From an uncultured Sunxiuqinia sp. (lineage in GTDB: Bacteria > Bacteroidota > Bacteroidia > Bacteroidales > Prolixibacteraceae): a stretch of 64,000 nt of DNA. Position numbers and translations under genes: made by a program. This document shows positions 26,563-37,468 of the stretch, piece by piece; within the stretch, counting starts at the first letter, position 1; every line of letters begins with the position of its first letter. The notes under the pieces were generated by a model. That model did not search any database. It saw only the letters and a list, made by a program, of their open reading frames with translations, and was not told the DNA's origin. The stretch covers positions 930,001-994,000 of the forward strand of contig NZ_OY782767.1 in NCBI RefSeq assembly GCF_963678245.1, in the 5' to 3' direction.

Positions 26563-29088
26563 TTATTTAGTCGTTGTATCTTTAGTCGTTAAAATTTTGA
26601 CTTTTATTTTTTCCAATTTCTTATCAAAGCCGATCGAAATGGTATCACCTTCGGTTATCGAAGCTTTAATAATAACTTCGGCCATTTCATCTTCCAGATA
26701 TTTCTGAATAGCTCTTTTTAAAGGTCTTGCGCCATATTGCGAATCATAGCCTTTTCCGGCAATAAAATCTTTTGCGGCTCTCGAAATTTTCAACTTGTAA
26801 TTCAACGATTCTACCCGATTATAAAGGTCTTTCAACTCAATATCAATAATTTTAAAGATATCTTCTTTTGAAAGCGTATTAAACATGATCACGTCATCAA
26901 TCCGGTTCAAAAATTCAGGAGCAAAAGCTCGCTTCAAGGCCTTCTGAACAATGTATTTTGCATGATCATTTTCGTCTTCTGCAGACTTCGGAGTCGAAAA
27001 ACCAACTCCGCGACCAAAATCTTTCAGCTGGCGCGAGCCAATATTTGAAGTCATAATGATAATCGTATTCTTAAAGTCGATATTACGCCCCAAACTATCA
27101 GTCAAACGACCTTCATCAAGCACTTGCAATAATAAGTGAAAGACATCGGGGTGGGCTTTTTCAATCTCATCCAATAGAATAACTGAATATGGCTTACGAC
27201 GAACTTTCTCTGTCAACTGACCACCTTCTTCGTACCCAATATATCCGGGAGGAGCACCTACTAAACGAGACACTGCAAATTTCTCCATATACTCACTCAT
27301 ATCAACCCTGATCAGAGAATCAATACTATCGAATAGGTATCGGGCGATTACTTTTGCCAACTGAGTTTTACCAACTCCGGTTGGTCCAAGAAAAACAAAC
27401 GATCCAATTGGCTTATTCGGATCTTTCAGTCCGGCACGGTTACGTTGAATCGCTTTAACAATTTTAGCAATCGCATCGTCTTGTCCAACAACACTGCCTT
27501 TTAATTTATCACCCATGTTCATCAGACGAATGCCCTCAGCTTGAGCAATACGTTGTACCGGTACCCCTGACATCATGGCAACCACTTCAGCAACTTTTTC
27601 TTCTTCTACAACTTCACGATGGCTAATTAGCTCTTTTTCCCAGGCTTCTTTTTCTTCGTCAAGCAATTGGAGTAAATTTTTCTCTTTGTCGCGATGGTTT
27701 GCTGCAACTTCGAAATTCTGGCTTTTTACCGCCTTGATCTTTTCTTCCCGGGTGTTTTCAATCTTCTCTTCCAGCTTAACAATCCGGTCGGGAACATTAA
27801 TATTTGAAATATGCACTCTTGAGCCGGCTTCGTCCAAAGCATCAATGGCTTTGTCCGGTAAATACCGATCAGTAATATAACGCGCTGTTAACTTAACGCA
27901 AGCTTCGATGGCTTTGGATGAATAATATACATTGTGGTGGTCTTCATAACGCTCTTTAATGTTATTCAGAATTTCAATTGTTTCATCCACCGAAGTTGGA
28001 TCCACCATCACCTTTTGAAAACGACGTTCCAAGGCTCCATCTTTTTCAATTTGCTGACGATATTCGTCCAAGGTGGTTGCTCCAATGCATTGAATGTCGC
28101 CACGAGCTAAAGCCGGTTTCAGCATGTTGGCCGCATCAAGCGATCCCGTTGCCCCACCTGCACCAACAATAGTATGTATTTCATCAATGAATAAAATAAC
28201 ATTGTTTACTTTTGCCAGCTCATTTAAAATGGCTTTCATGCGTTCCTCAAATTGTCCACGGTATTTTGTTCCGGCAACTATCGATGCAATATCAAGGCTG
28301 ACCACTCGTTTATCAAACAATACTCTTGATACTTTCTTTTGAATGATCCGAAGAGCTAACCCCTCAGCGATTGCTGATTTACCGACACCTGGTTCTCCAA
28401 TTAAAATTGGATTATTCTTTTTACGACGTGAAAGTATTTGAGCTAAACGTTCAATTTCTTTTTCACGACCTACAATGGGATCAAGGTTATTTTCTTCGGC
28501 AGCTTTTGTAACATCTATCCCGAAATTATCCAACACCGGTGTTTCTGATTTTGCACCAGCTCCTTTCTTTGAAGAAGAACTTCCCCCTTGTGGAGGTTGC
28601 TTTGAAAAAGGATCGTCTACATCATCTTCGTCGCCAAAATCAGATTTTCCTTCTGGTTGTTTATAATCTTCTAATCTCGATTTCAAAATATAATAATTTA
28701 CGTGAAAATCACTAAGTAATGATGAAATCTGGCTGTCTTTATCTTTCAATAAAGCTAAAAGTAAATGGCCAGTATTTATCGTGGTACTATTGAAAGCTCG
28801 TGCTTCCAAGTACACTAGCTTTAGTGCTTTCTCTGCTGATTTTAAGAGTTGAACGGATGCTTGTGAATCAATTGTATTTTCGGTTCGAAGCGTTGTTTCT
28901 ATTGCTTCCTTTATTTCTGACAAATTAACTCCTAAATTCGTAAGAATATCAATTGCAATCCCTTCTCCTTCTCTCAAAATCCCCAGAAAAATATGCTCAA
29001 GCCCAATCTGCTCATTTCCTAACCGGATAGCTTCTTCACGACTATAGGTAAGAACATCTTTTATTCTTGGTGAGAATTGAGAATCCAT
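26563..29088 (-). CDS. clpC: ATP-dependent Clp protease ATP-binding subunit ClpC
   Basis: This 841-residue AAA+ unfoldase feeds ClpP or acts as a chaperone. It has an N domain with two Clp repeats (10-150: [19 protein letters not shown]) and a low-complexity Ser/Gly/Lys linker (about 155-180). D1 has Walker [14 protein letters not shown] (about 231-243). A UVR-like middle segment ([21 protein letters not shown]) distinguishes ClpC from ClpA. D2 has [13 protein letters not shown] (about 563-575) and the sensor region EFLNRIDDV. It is monocistronic, divergent from gyrA across a 283-bp gap. Confidence 0.96.
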   Translation of the reverse strand: MDSQFSPRIKDVLTYSREEAIRLGNEQIGLEHIFLGILREGEGIAIDILTNLGVNLSEIKEAIETTLRTENTIDSQASVQLLKSAEKALKLVYLEARAFNSTTINTGHLLLALLKDKDSQISSLLSDFHVNYYILKSRLEDYKQPEGKSDFGDEDDVDDPFSKQPPQGGSSSSKKGAGAKSETPVLDNFGIDVTKAAEENNLDPIVGREKEIERLAQILSRRKKNNPILIGEPGVGKSAIAEGLALRIIQKKVSRVLFDKRVVSLDIASIVAGTKYRGQFEERMKAILNELAKVNNVILFIDEIHTIVGAGGATGSLDAANMLKPALARGDIQCIGATTLDEYRQQIEKDGALERRFQKVMVDPTSVDETIEILNNIKERYEDHHNVYYSSKAIEACVKLTARYITDRYLPDKAIDALDEAGSRVHISNINVPDRIVKLEEKIENTREEKIKAVKSQNFEVAANHRDKEKNLLQLLDEEKEAWEKELISHREVVEEEKVAEVVAMMSGVPVQRIAQAEGIRLMNMGDKLKGSVVGQDDAIAKIVKAIQRNRAGLKDPNKPIGSFVFLGPTGVGKTQLAKVIARYLFDSIDSLIRVDMSEYMEKFAVSRLVGAPPGYIGYEEGGQLTEKVRRKPYSVILLDEIEKAHPDVFHLLLQVLDEGRLTDSLGRNIDFKNTIIIMTSNIGSRQLKDFGRGVGFSTPKSAEDENDHAKYIVQKALKRAFAPEFLNRIDDVIMFNTLSKEDIFKIIDIELKDLYNRVESLNYKLKISRAAKDFIAGKGYDSQYGARPLKRAIQKYLEDEMAEVIIKASITEGDTISIGFDKKLEKIKVKILTTKDTTTK

Positions 29089-29316
29089 ATTAATGTACTT
29101 TTGAATTATTAACTTATTTTCCTTTTAACAAATACTATTCCGAAATGTTGGTTTCACTCCGAAGCTCTTTCCATTGTATTTTAATGCTAAAATTAATCAA
29201 TATTTATCTACTCTTAGGAGAATTGGCGCGGATTTTTAAACATGATAATGTTAAAATCTTATTGAATGCGGGTAATTATTAACCTCTTTGAATGGCTAGT
29301 ATTACTAGTATTTTTA

Positions 29317-29324
29317 TATTTTTG
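29317..29324 (+). promoter_or_regulatory. gyrA promoter -7 box
   Basis: TATTTTTG is an exact TAnnTTTG match 48 bp before the gyrA ATG. No good -33 box at the usual distance. The rest of the 283-bp clpC/gyrA gap shows no other feature. Confidence 0.5.
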
Positions 29325-29358
29325 TATGTCAAAAAAATTTCAACTTAAAATTTCTTTA

Positions 29359-29366
29359 AAAGGAGG
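29359..29366 (+). promoter_or_regulatory. Strong Shine-Dalgarno site of gyrA
   Basis: AAAGGAGG lies 5 nt before the ATG. Canonical sites are uncommon in Bacteroidota, so this one fixes the gyrA start with confidence. Confidence 0.7.
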
Positions 29367-29371
29367 ATTAA

Positions 29372-31893
29372 ATGGCTGAAGGTGAAAAAATTATTAAAAT
29401 AAATATTGAAGAGCAGATGAAGTCTGCATACATCGATTATTCGATGTCAGTCATTGTTTCAAGAGCATTGCCTGATGTGAGGGATGGATTAAAACCCGTT
29501 CATCGTCGCGTCTTGTTCGGAATGAGTGAGTTAGGGATACTTTCAAACCGTCCGTATAAAAAATCTGCAAGGATTGTAGGAGAAGTGCTTGGTAAGTATC
29601 ACCCTCATGGCGACTCTTCTGTTTATTTTACAATGGTTCGTATGGCTCAGCATTGGTCGTTGAGATACCCTCTAGTTGACGGACAGGGAAACTTTGGCTC
29701 AGTGGACGGGGATAGCCCGGCTGCAATGCGTTATACGGAAGCAAGATTGACAAAAATTGCCGAAGAAACATTACAGGATTTGGAAAAAAATACGGTTGAT
29801 CTACAACCAAATTTTGATGAATCATTAAATGAACCTACGGTTTTACCAACCAGAATACCTGGACTTTTAGTCAATGGAGGATCGGGAATTGCTGTCGGAA
29901 TGGCAACAAATATGCCACCACATAACCTTTCTGATACAATTGATGCCATCGTGGCATATGTTGACAATCCAGAAATTGATGTAAAAGAGCTTATCCCAAT
30001 CATTAAAGCTCCTGATTTTCCTACTGGTGGAATAATTTACGGATACAAAGGTGTTGAAGAAGCTTTTGAAACAGGCCGCGGAAGAATAGTATTAAGGGGT
30101 AAAGCGCATGTGGAAGTTCAGCCCAATGGTCGTGAAAAAATTGTAATTACCGAAATTCCTTATTTGGTTAATAAAGCAGAATTGATTATGAAAACTGCTG
30201 AATTAGTCAATGAAAAGAAAATTGAGGGGATTTCGAATGTCAATGATGAATCTGATCGTGACGGCATGCGGATAGTCATCGACATTAAGAAAGATGAAAT
30301 ATCGAATGTTGTTTTAAATAAGTTATATAAATACACTCAGCTTCAAACCAGTTTCAGCGTAAATAACATTGCATTGGTTAAAGGACGGCCAAGAATGCTG
30401 AACCTGAAAGATCTGATCCATTATTTTGTAGAACATCGACACGATGTTGTTGTTAGAAGAACCCAGTACGAGCTGGAACAGGCTGAGAAAAGAGCTCATA
30501 TCCTGGAAGGTTTGATTATTGCCAGCGATAACATCGACGAAGTAATTGCATTGATTCGAAGCTCAAAAACTCCGGATGAAGCCAGAGAGCGTCTTATTGA
30601 GAAGTTTGAACTTTCCGAAATACAAGCCAGAGCCATTGTTGAAATGCGATTGCGCCAATTAACTGGGCTGGAGCAAGACAAACTGCGTTCTGAGTACGAA
30701 GAAATCATGCAATTTATACAGCATTGCCGTGAAATTCTGGCGAACGAAGAATTGCGAATGAGCATTATTAAAGACGAATTGCTCGAAATTAAAGAGAAAT
30801 ACGGAGACGAACGTAAAACGGAGATTATTCCTAATGCTGAAGAATTCAATCCTGAAGACTTCTATGCTGATGAAGAAATGGTAATCACGATTTCTCATTT
30901 AGGCTACATTAAACGTACACCGCTAACTGATTTTAAAATTCAAGGCAGGGGAGGCGTTGGTTCAAAAGGTGGTTCAACCCGTGACGAAGATTTCCTTGAG
31001 CACATGTTTATTGCGACAATGCATAACACCCTGCTTTTATTTACAGAAAAAGGGAAATGTTTTTGGTTGAAAGTCTATCAGATTCCAGAAGGCACCAGAA
31101 CATCAAAAGGACGCGCGATTCAAAACTTGTTAAACATTGAACCAGATGACCAAGTGCTCGCCTTTAATAAAGTGAAGCGTTTGGATGACGAAGAATACAT
31201 TAACAACAATTATATCATTCTTTGTACCAAGAAGGGTATTATTAAGAAGACCTCATTGGAAGCTTATTCTCGACCTCGCCAAAATGGGGTGAATGCAATT
31301 ACCATTCGAGAAGGAGATCAATTGCTAGAAGCACGCCTGACTAACGGAAGCCATGATATTATGATCGCCGTTAAATCGGGAAAAGCAATTCGTTTTCATG
31401 AAGATATTGTTAGGTCAATTGGTAGAACAGCATCAGGAGTACGAGGTATAACCCTTGGAAATGAGAATGATGAGGTAGTTGGCATGATCTGTGTAGAGAA
31501 TGAGTCTGAAGATGTTCTTGTTGTTTCTGAAAAAGGTTACGGAAAACGACTCAAGCATCGAAGATTATCGAACATCACCAATAGGGGAGGTTAAAGGTGT
31601 TTAAAACAATTAACATCACTGCAAAAACCGGAAGTCTGATTGCAATTAAAAAGCGTTCTTGACGAAAATGATTTGATGATTATTACACAAAAAAGGCTTG
31701 ACGATAAGACTTCCAATTTCAGCTTTACGCGTTATGGGCAGAGCTGCTCAGGGAGTAAGACTAATTAACCTGAAAGGAGAGGACCAAATTGCATCGATAG
31801 CTCGGGTAACATTTGAAAATGCTAGTGATGAAGAACTTTCAGATGACATAACAATTGGTTGATGAACCAAAAGGACCAGAAGATGAATCATAA
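29372..31893 (+). CDS. gyrA: DNA gyrase subunit A (3' end frameshifted in this sequence)
   Basis: This is the breakage-reunion subunit of the type II topoisomerase that adds negative supercoils. The winged-helix domain has [18 protein letters not shown] (about 77-94) and the catalytic Tyr in [11 protein letters not shown] (about 115-125). The GyrA box appears as [10 protein letters not shown] (Bacteroidota variant). The open frame stops at 31594 after 740 residues, yet the last blade continues in shifting frames: [59 protein letters not shown], ending at 31893. Restoring it needs removal of extra bases, mostly in homopolymers, at about 31559-31600, 31650, 31692 and 31858. As gyrA is essential, a consensus error is more likely than a true break. 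Confidence 0.93.
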
Positions 31894-31974
31894 TTCTTTA
31901 TTAGTCATAGGTTTGTACTGGTTTATAAAAAAATTAAATTTGTAGAAAAATCTAAAATTAATAATTACTAAAAG

Positions 31975-33186
31975 ATGATGAAGAGAACATTTATTCTAAT
32001 TGCACTTATAATTTCAGCTACGGCTGTTTTTGCACAGAAAGGTAAGGTGTCAAGCGCTCAAAGCTATAAAGACGCTGGTAAGCTTGACGAAGCCTATACA
32101 ACGATTGAGGGAAACAATTGATCCGAGTAACGATAAATCTGATAAAACCATTGACTGGCCCAGAACATGGGAAGTTAGAGGAGAGATTTTTTCAAGCTAT
32201 TTTTAGTTCCGACAACGAGAATTACAAGAAGTTATCAGAGAACCCATTATCAGAAGCTTTAAAGTCGTATAAAAAAGCATTGGAGTTAGACGATAAAAAT
32301 CGTAATGATAACGCTGTGTAAAATTAAACTTACGCTGTTGATTTCGGATTTTACAAATCAAGCCGTACAGGCTTTTAACGAAAATAACTACGAGCTAGCT
32401 TTGCAATCATTTAAGCAAATTCTTGAGATTGAAGATATGCCACTAATGAAAGACGAAGAAAATCCTCAAGCCGTAGATACAGTGATTATTTTCAATGCAG
32501 GTTTAGCCGCTTATAATGCTGAAAAATATGATGAAGCCATCAAGTATTATGAAGAGGCTGCTAAACACGATTACAATGGATGCAACGCTACTTTTGAGTT
32601 GATTGCTTCTTGCTACGTCATGCAACAAGATACTACAGCAGCACTAGAAACCTACCAACGGGGATTTGAAAAAATATCCAGAAACCAGTTCAATTCTGGT
32701 AGGTATGATCAATATCTATCTGAACTCCAATAAGGTAGATGATGCGATGAAGTACCTGGAGTTGGCAATTGAACAAGATCCAGAAAATGCTTCCTTTCAC
32801 TTTGCAAAAGGTTTCGCTTTACGACAAAATTGGAGATATCGGAAAAAGCGACTGAAGCATATAAAAGTGCAATCGAATTGAAAGAAGATTTTGCAGATGC
32901 TTATTATAACCTTGGTGCGATTTATTATAATGAGGGAGTTAAACAAATAGAAGTTGCAAATTCAGTTCCAACTAACAAACCTGAAAAATATGAAGAAGAG
33001 AAAAGTAAAGCTGATGTCCACTTCAAAAAAGCAATTCCACCAATGGAAAAAGCCGCTGAGTATTCTAAAGATGCACCGCAAACTCAAATGAGTTCATTAG
33101 AAACATTAAAGACTTTGTATTATCGTTTGAAGATGATGGATAAGTTTGATGAAGTAAATGCCAAACTTGAAGAACTAAAGCAATAA
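31975..33186 (+). pseudogene. Secreted TPR protein, frame broken by several one-base insertions
   Basis: The start ATG 31975 gives a signal peptide (KRTFILIALIISATAVFAQ). TPR repeats follow in changing frames: SAQSYKDAGKLDEAYTTI, PLSEALKSYKKALELDD, AVQAFNENNYELALQSFKQI, NAGLAAYNAEKYDEAIKYYE, IYLNSNKVDDAMKYLELAI, ATEAYKSAIELKEDFADAYY. Each break is one extra base, mostly in a homopolymer (near 32109, 32193, 32313, 32671, 32828 and 32845). The restored product is about 400 residues and ends DKFDEVNAKLEELKQ. It is periplasmic, of the kind that scaffolds complexes. The break pattern continues from gyrA, so it may be a sequencing artefact and the gene intact. Confidence 0.8.
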
Positions 33187-33205
33187 GAACAAAGATTATT
33201 ATTTT

Positions 33206-33232
33206 AAGGAGAGAAAATTTCTCTCCTTTTTT
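33206..33232 (+). terminator. Terminator of the TPR gene
   Basis: An 11-bp stem (33206-33216 with 33218-33228, AAGGAGAGAAA / TTTCTCTCCTT) followed by T. It lies 19 bp after the stop. Confidence 0.8.
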
Positions 33233-33360
33233 TAAATATATAAAAATAACATAATATCAACTATAAGACAATTATAATCATTAAATTCTCAACGAGCTCT
33301 CCGTGTGAAAATCAAAAAAAGCTTACGGATATTAAGACTTTGTGTAGTTCGTTTGACTAA

Positions 33361-33397
33361 AAAGAGCGTGGAATTCCTTCCACGCTCTTTTTTTACT
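33361..33397. terminator. Terminator, probably bidirectional, serving flavodoxin
   Basis: A perfect 13-bp stem (33361-33373 with 33378-33390), a TTCC loop and T7 on the plus strand. The minus strand has a shorter T run. It lies 18 bp past the flavodoxin stop. The 130 bp between the two terminators shows nothing recognisable. Confidence 0.85.
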
Positions 33398-33414
33398 TTT
33401 TATTTGATTGATCG

Positions 33415-33924
33415 TTAAAATCCTGACTTCTTCAGAGTTTCAACCCATTTGTCAATTCTTCCCTTTGATAATCGTGCTTGATTTTCCTGATCAAGACAAA
33501 GACCACTCCATTCGTTATCTCCTCTTTCAGCTCTTGATTTTTCGTAATTATATCCCTCGCGTGAAGTATGCCCGACAACCTTAGCACCTCTGGATTCAAC
33601 CAATTCAGCAAAAATACCCACGCCATCATTAAAATTTTCCGGGTAAAACTTTTGATCTCCTAAGCCAAATATGGCAAACGTCTTGCTAGATAAATCCATG
33701 TCCTCAATGGCTGGAACAAACTCATCCCAATAGTTTGGTAATTCTCCGTCCCACCAGGTTGCAACACCTATAATATACTTGTCAAACTGAAGAAAATTTT
33801 CTTCAGTTACCTCCTCAGCATTCACTACTTCAAGATTTTCTTTTCCAAAAGCTTGTATAATCTTTTCGGCTGCTTTAGAGGTCTTATTTGTATGAAAGCT
33901 GTAAAATATACCTGTTTTGCTCAT
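33415..33924 (-). CDS. fldA: Flavodoxin
   Basis: This 169-residue FMN-binding low-potential electron carrier starts at ATG 33924, which has an AAAAGGAAGA ribosome site. The upstream in-frame ATG at 33945 overlaps the E1 stop. The FMN phosphate loop is seen in GIFYSFHTNKTSKAAEKI (the usual T/S-x-T-GNT replaced by SFHTNKTS). ATWWDGELPNYWDEF holds the first aromatic stacking loop, and FGLGDQKFYPENFNDGVG the second. Its length fits the long-chain class. It lies 10 bp after the E1 gene, probably cotranscribed. Confidence 0.9.
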   Translation of the reverse strand: MSKTGIFYSFHTNKTSKAAEKIIQAFGKENLEVVNAEEVTEENFLQFDKYIIGVATWWDGELPNYWDEFVPAIEDMDLSSKTFAIFGLGDQKFYPENFNDGVGIFAELVESRGAKVVGHTSREGYNYEKSRAERGDNEWSGLCLDQENQARLSKGRIDKWVETLKKSGF

Positions 33925-33934
33925 GATCTTCCTT

Positions 33935-35980
33935 TTAGTATGCATTTAATTCTTTAGCTGTAGCCACAATTTTATCCGTATCAGGCAGAATAGCTTTTTC
34001 AAGAATTCTATTAAATCCTACCGGAGTATAAGGTGAACCGACCCTCTTTACTGGTGCATCGAGGTATTCGAACGCTTCCTCCATGATCATTGAGGTGACT
34101 TCTGAACCAAAACCGGCAAAGACTTTATCCTCGTGAACAACCATAACCTTATTCGTTTTCTTAACTGAATCCAGAATGGTTTCTTTATCAAGAGGTATTA
34201 TTGATCTTAAATCGATTACTTCAACGTCAATTCCTTCTTCTTCAAGTTTTTTAGCAGCTTGCAAACTGTAAATTAATGTATTCCCATAGGTTACCAGCGT
34301 AATATCACAGCCTTCTCTTCGAATACGGGCTTTTCCAAACGGAACTTCAAAGTCATCAGGGATTGGAGTAGCAGCCTGTGGTGCATTATATAGTGCTTTA
34401 GGCTCCATAAATACGGTTATTCCTTTCGATCTGATTGCGGTTCGCAATAATCCTGCAGCATCATCTGCAAACGTTGGGTAAACTATCCGAACACCAGGCA
34501 TTGTTGCCAAGGCACCTTCAATATTTTGAGAATGATATAAACCACCACCAATATAACCACCAGAAGCTAATCGAATAGTCATATTCGGAACAAATTGTCC
34601 ATTTGAACGCCAATACTCATGGCTGGATTCAACATACTGTTCCATCGCCGGCCAAAAATAATCAGCAAATTCAGCTCCTTCAATAACGATTCTGATTTTA
34701 TCGTTAAAGCGGCTCATTCCATTTGCTGTTCCAACAATGAAATCTTCGGCAATTGGAGCACTAAATACCCTTTGCTCTCCAAATTCCTGCTGCATTCCTT
34801 TTGTTACATTAAATGCACCGCCTTTCTCTTTGTTGGCAACGTCTTGCCCCCAGATAAATGTATCAGGATTTGCACGAAATTCTTCTTTCAGCGTTTTATT
34901 GATTGCTTCAACAAGTTTAACTTTATCGCCATCATGATTATGAACTCCATCTGGATATTTCTCTGCTTGATAAGGCTCCGGCATCACAAAGTCAAAGATA
35001 CTTTCTGGATCCGGATCCGGAGCTTTCATCGCTTTTTTATGCGCAGTTTTTACAATGTCTTTGGCGTTTTCCTCAATAGACTGAAGTTCTTCTTCTGTAA
35101 ACCGGTTATATTTCAGCAACATCCGGCGAAATTTTACCAATGGGTCATACACGCGAACATAGTTACGCTCATTTTCACTACGATAAAGCTCATGCCTGTC
35201 TGAATTCGAGTGCGATTCCATACGAACGCAATTGGCTTGCAAAATAACAGGCTCTCCAACCTCAAGAACATGCTTTTTAGCTTCAGCCATGGCATTCATA
35301 GAGTCAAAAACATCTTTACCATTGCAATGAATGATTCTCAAATTTTTGAATCCGATAAAATTATTAGCTGCTTTACGGTTGGCTGTTTGCATGTGCTTGG
35401 GAACTGAAATCCCATAGCCATTGTCCTGCAAAACAAATATTACCGGAAGCTTCTCGCGTGAAGCCCCGTTTATTGCTTCGTAAACATAGCCTTCGCTAAC
35501 CGAAGATTCTCCATGCGAAGTAATAGCAACTCCCTTTTGTCCATAATACTTTATAGCTCTGGCAACTCCTACTGCATGAAGATCGTGATTTCCGGTACAT
35601 GAAGAGACATTATGAATATTCCATTCCGGCTTAGCAAAGTGGTTGGACATGTGCCTTCCACCACCAGCAACATCTGTCGCTTTGGAAATTCCGTTCAATA
35701 GAATTTCTTCTTCGGTTAAGCCTGCAGAGAAACAAGTCATCATGTCCCGGTAATATGGGAAAAGATGGTCGGTTTCTTTGTCAAAATGTTGACCGATTGC
35801 AAACTGTATTCCGTCATGTCCAGCATAAGGAGCGTGATAAGACCAGCCAATGGCTTGTTTGAGGTAGTTGGGAGCTCTTTCATCAAGTCTGCGGCCCACT
35901 ACCCATTTGGTATACCACTTCTCAAGAGTTTCCTTATCTACATTCTTTATTGTGTAAGTCTTGGGATAAATACTGCTCAT
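33935..35980 (-). CDS. Fused E1 alpha/beta 2-oxoacid (branched-chain or pyruvate) dehydrogenase
   Basis: The protein has 681 residues. The alpha part (1 to about 335) has the thiamine-diphosphate site region HGESSVSEGYVYEAING (about 154-170), where the usual G-D-G is G-E-S, ending with the NGYGIS that replaces N-x-x-x-I. The beta part (about 355-681) has FGEQRVFSAPIAEDFIVG, GAEFADYFWPAMEQ and FAGFGSEVTSMI. It decarboxylates a 2-oxoacid and transfers the acyl group to the E2 lipoate. The fused layout is common in Bacteroidota, usually labelled 2-oxoisovalerate dehydrogenase. It follows the E2 gene by 7 bp. No E3 (lpd) gene is nearby. Confidence 0.9.
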   Translation of the reverse strand: MSSIYPKTYTIKNVDKETLEKWYTKWVVGRRLDERAPNYLKQAIGWSYHAPYAGHDGIQFAIGQHFDKETDHLFPYYRDMMTCFSAGLTEEEILLNGISKATDVAGGGRHMSNHFAKPEWNIHNVSSCTGNHDLHAVGVARAIKYYGQKGVAITSHGESSVSEGYVYEAINGASREKLPVIFVLQDNGYGISVPKHMQTANRKAANNFIGFKNLRIIHCNGKDVFDSMNAMAEAKKHVLEVGEPVILQANCVRMESHSNSDRHELYRSENERNYVRVYDPLVKFRRMLLKYNRFTEEELQSIEENAKDIVKTAHKKAMKAPDPDPESIFDFVMPEPYQAEKYPDGVHNHDGDKVKLVEAINKTLKEEFRANPDTFIWGQDVANKEKGGAFNVTKGMQQEFGEQRVFSAPIAEDFIVGTANGMSRFNDKIRIVIEGAEFADYFWPAMEQYVESSHEYWRSNGQFVPNMTIRLASGGYIGGGLYHSQNIEGALATMPGVRIVYPTFADDAAGLLRTAIRSKGITVFMEPKALYNAPQAATPIPDDFEVPFGKARIRREGCDITLVTYGNTLIYSLQAAKKLEEEGIDVEVIDLRSIIPLDKETILDSVKKTNKVMVVHEDKVFAGFGSEVTSMIMEEAFEYLDAPVKRVGSPYTPVGFNRILEKAILPDTDKIVATAKELNAY

Positions 35981-35987
35981 GTGTAAT

Positions 35988-37289
35988 TTATATTTGTCTG
36001 TTTATGTCAAATTCTTCAAGAAGATCGGCGATCCGTCGTACAAATGCACCCCCCATCGCTCCATCAATAATTCGATGGTCATACGAAAGAGAAAGGAACA
36101 TTTTATGTCTTACGACGATCGCGTCTCCTGTCGGAGTTTCCATAACGGCAGGTTTCTTTTCTATCGTTCCGGTAGCCAGAATTGCTACTTGGGGTTGATT
36201 GATAATTGGGGTGCCAATTACATTTCTGAATGAACCGAAATTAGTAATTGTAAAGGTTCCACCTTGGTAATCTTCAGGTCCTAATTTATTATATCGTGCA
36301 CCTTCAGCTAATTGATTCAGCTTTTTGGTGATACCAACCAAGTTCTTTTGCTCAGCTTCTTTAATTACCGGAACAACCAGGTTACCATCGGGTTTGGCCA
36401 CTGCAATAGCCACATTAGCTGATTTATGCAGGTATATCTTATCACCATCAACCGATGAGTTTACAACGGGGAATTCTACCAAAGCCTTGGCAACAGCCTC
36501 GGTAAAGACCGGCATGAATGTGATTTTTTCACCATACTTTTCCTGAAACTCATTTTTAACCTTGTTTCTCCACAGAACTAGATTTGTCACATCAGCTTCC
36601 ACAACGGAAGTAACATGAGGTGAAGTTTGTTTTGACCGAACCATATGATCCGCAATTAATTTGCGTACCCGGTCCATTTCAATAATCTGATCACTAGCTC
36701 CAATTGAAGGACTAACTTTTGGTGCTGAAGGTTTTGAAGCGGCTTTACCCTCAGCCGGAGCTGATTTTCCAGCTTTTTTTGCTTCAATAAATTTCAGCAA
36801 GTCATTCTTTTGAACTCTTCCATTCTGACCAGAACCTTCAATGCTTTCAAGCTCTTCTAATGTAATATTTTCTTTTTCAGCGATACTTTTTACCAATGGA
36901 GAATAAAACCGATTTGAGCTTGATTTAATATCAGAAGCTTTGACTGGTGAAACGTCTTCTGCTTTTTCAGCAAGCTCTTCTTCTGCTTCATCATTCGTTA
37001 CTTCAGGGCTTTCTTTTACGTCCTCTGATTCATCTTCATCATCTTCACCCTCTATTTTAATTATAGCTACAACTTCTCCTACAGGAACTACATCATCTTC
37101 CTTAAAGAGAATTTTGGACACTACTCCATCAACTGGTGATGGGATTTCAGAATCTACCTTATCTGTTGCCACTTCAAAAATAGGATCATCTTCTTCAATA
37201 GTATCTCCTTCTTTGACGAACCATTTTGTAATCGTAGCCTCCTGAACACTTTCACCCAGTTTTGGAATTAGGATCTTGAACTCTGACAT
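35988..37289 (-). CDS. Dihydrolipoamide acyltransferase (E2)
   Basis: The protein has 433 residues. The lipoyl domain is at 1-78 with the lipoylated Lys in VATDKVDSEI (about 43). An acidic Glu/Asp linker runs at about 80-115. The peripheral subunit-binding domain is RFYSPLVKSIAEKENIT...GRVQKNDLL (about 125-165). An Ala/Pro/Lys linker follows, then the catalytic domain ending in SLSYDHRIIDGAMGG with His and Asp of the acyltransferase (about 402-416). It forms the core of the complex with the E1 gene just downstream. A branched-chain substrate is likelier than pyruvate, judged from general similarity only. Confidence 0.93.
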   Translation of the reverse strand: MSEFKILIPKLGESVQEATITKWFVKEGDTIEEDDPIFEVATDKVDSEIPSPVDGVVSKILFKEDDVVPVGEVVAIIKIEGEDDEDESEDVKESPEVTNDEAEEELAEKAEDVSPVKASDIKSSSNRFYSPLVKSIAEKENITLEELESIEGSGQNGRVQKNDLLKFIEAKKAGKSAPAEGKAASKPSAPKVSPSIGASDQIIEMDRVRKLIADHMVRSKQTSPHVTSVVEADVTNLVLWRNKVKNEFQEKYGEKITFMPVFTEAVAKALVEFPVVNSSVDGDKIYLHKSANVAIAVAKPDGNLVVPVIKEAEQKNLVGITKKLNQLAEGARYNKLGPEDYQGGTFTITNFGSFRNVIGTPIINQPQVAILATGTIEKKPAVMETPTGDAIVVRHKMFLSLSYDHRIIDGAMGGAFVRRIADLLEEFDINRQI

Positions 37290-37468
37290 ACTTTTATTTA
37301 TTTAACATTTGATTATTCTCGAAAATTCAATTTATTCAACAAGCTAGGTATTGAAAAGTTCAAGACGCAAAGCGGATACGAAATAATCTTAATCAATAGG
37401 CTGAATAAGCCATTGAGCCATGTTTTATGATAAAGAAACAGTCTGATGGAAATTAATAGATAAAGTTG

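Noticed and set aside
29372-31594. A genuinely shorter GyrA of 740 residues
   Set aside because: The missing blade is encoded immediately downstream in shifted frames, so the stop is due to inserted bases.
32118-32881. Three or four separate small genes in the TPR region
   Set aside because: They are successive frame fragments of one TPR protein; each join is a single extra base.
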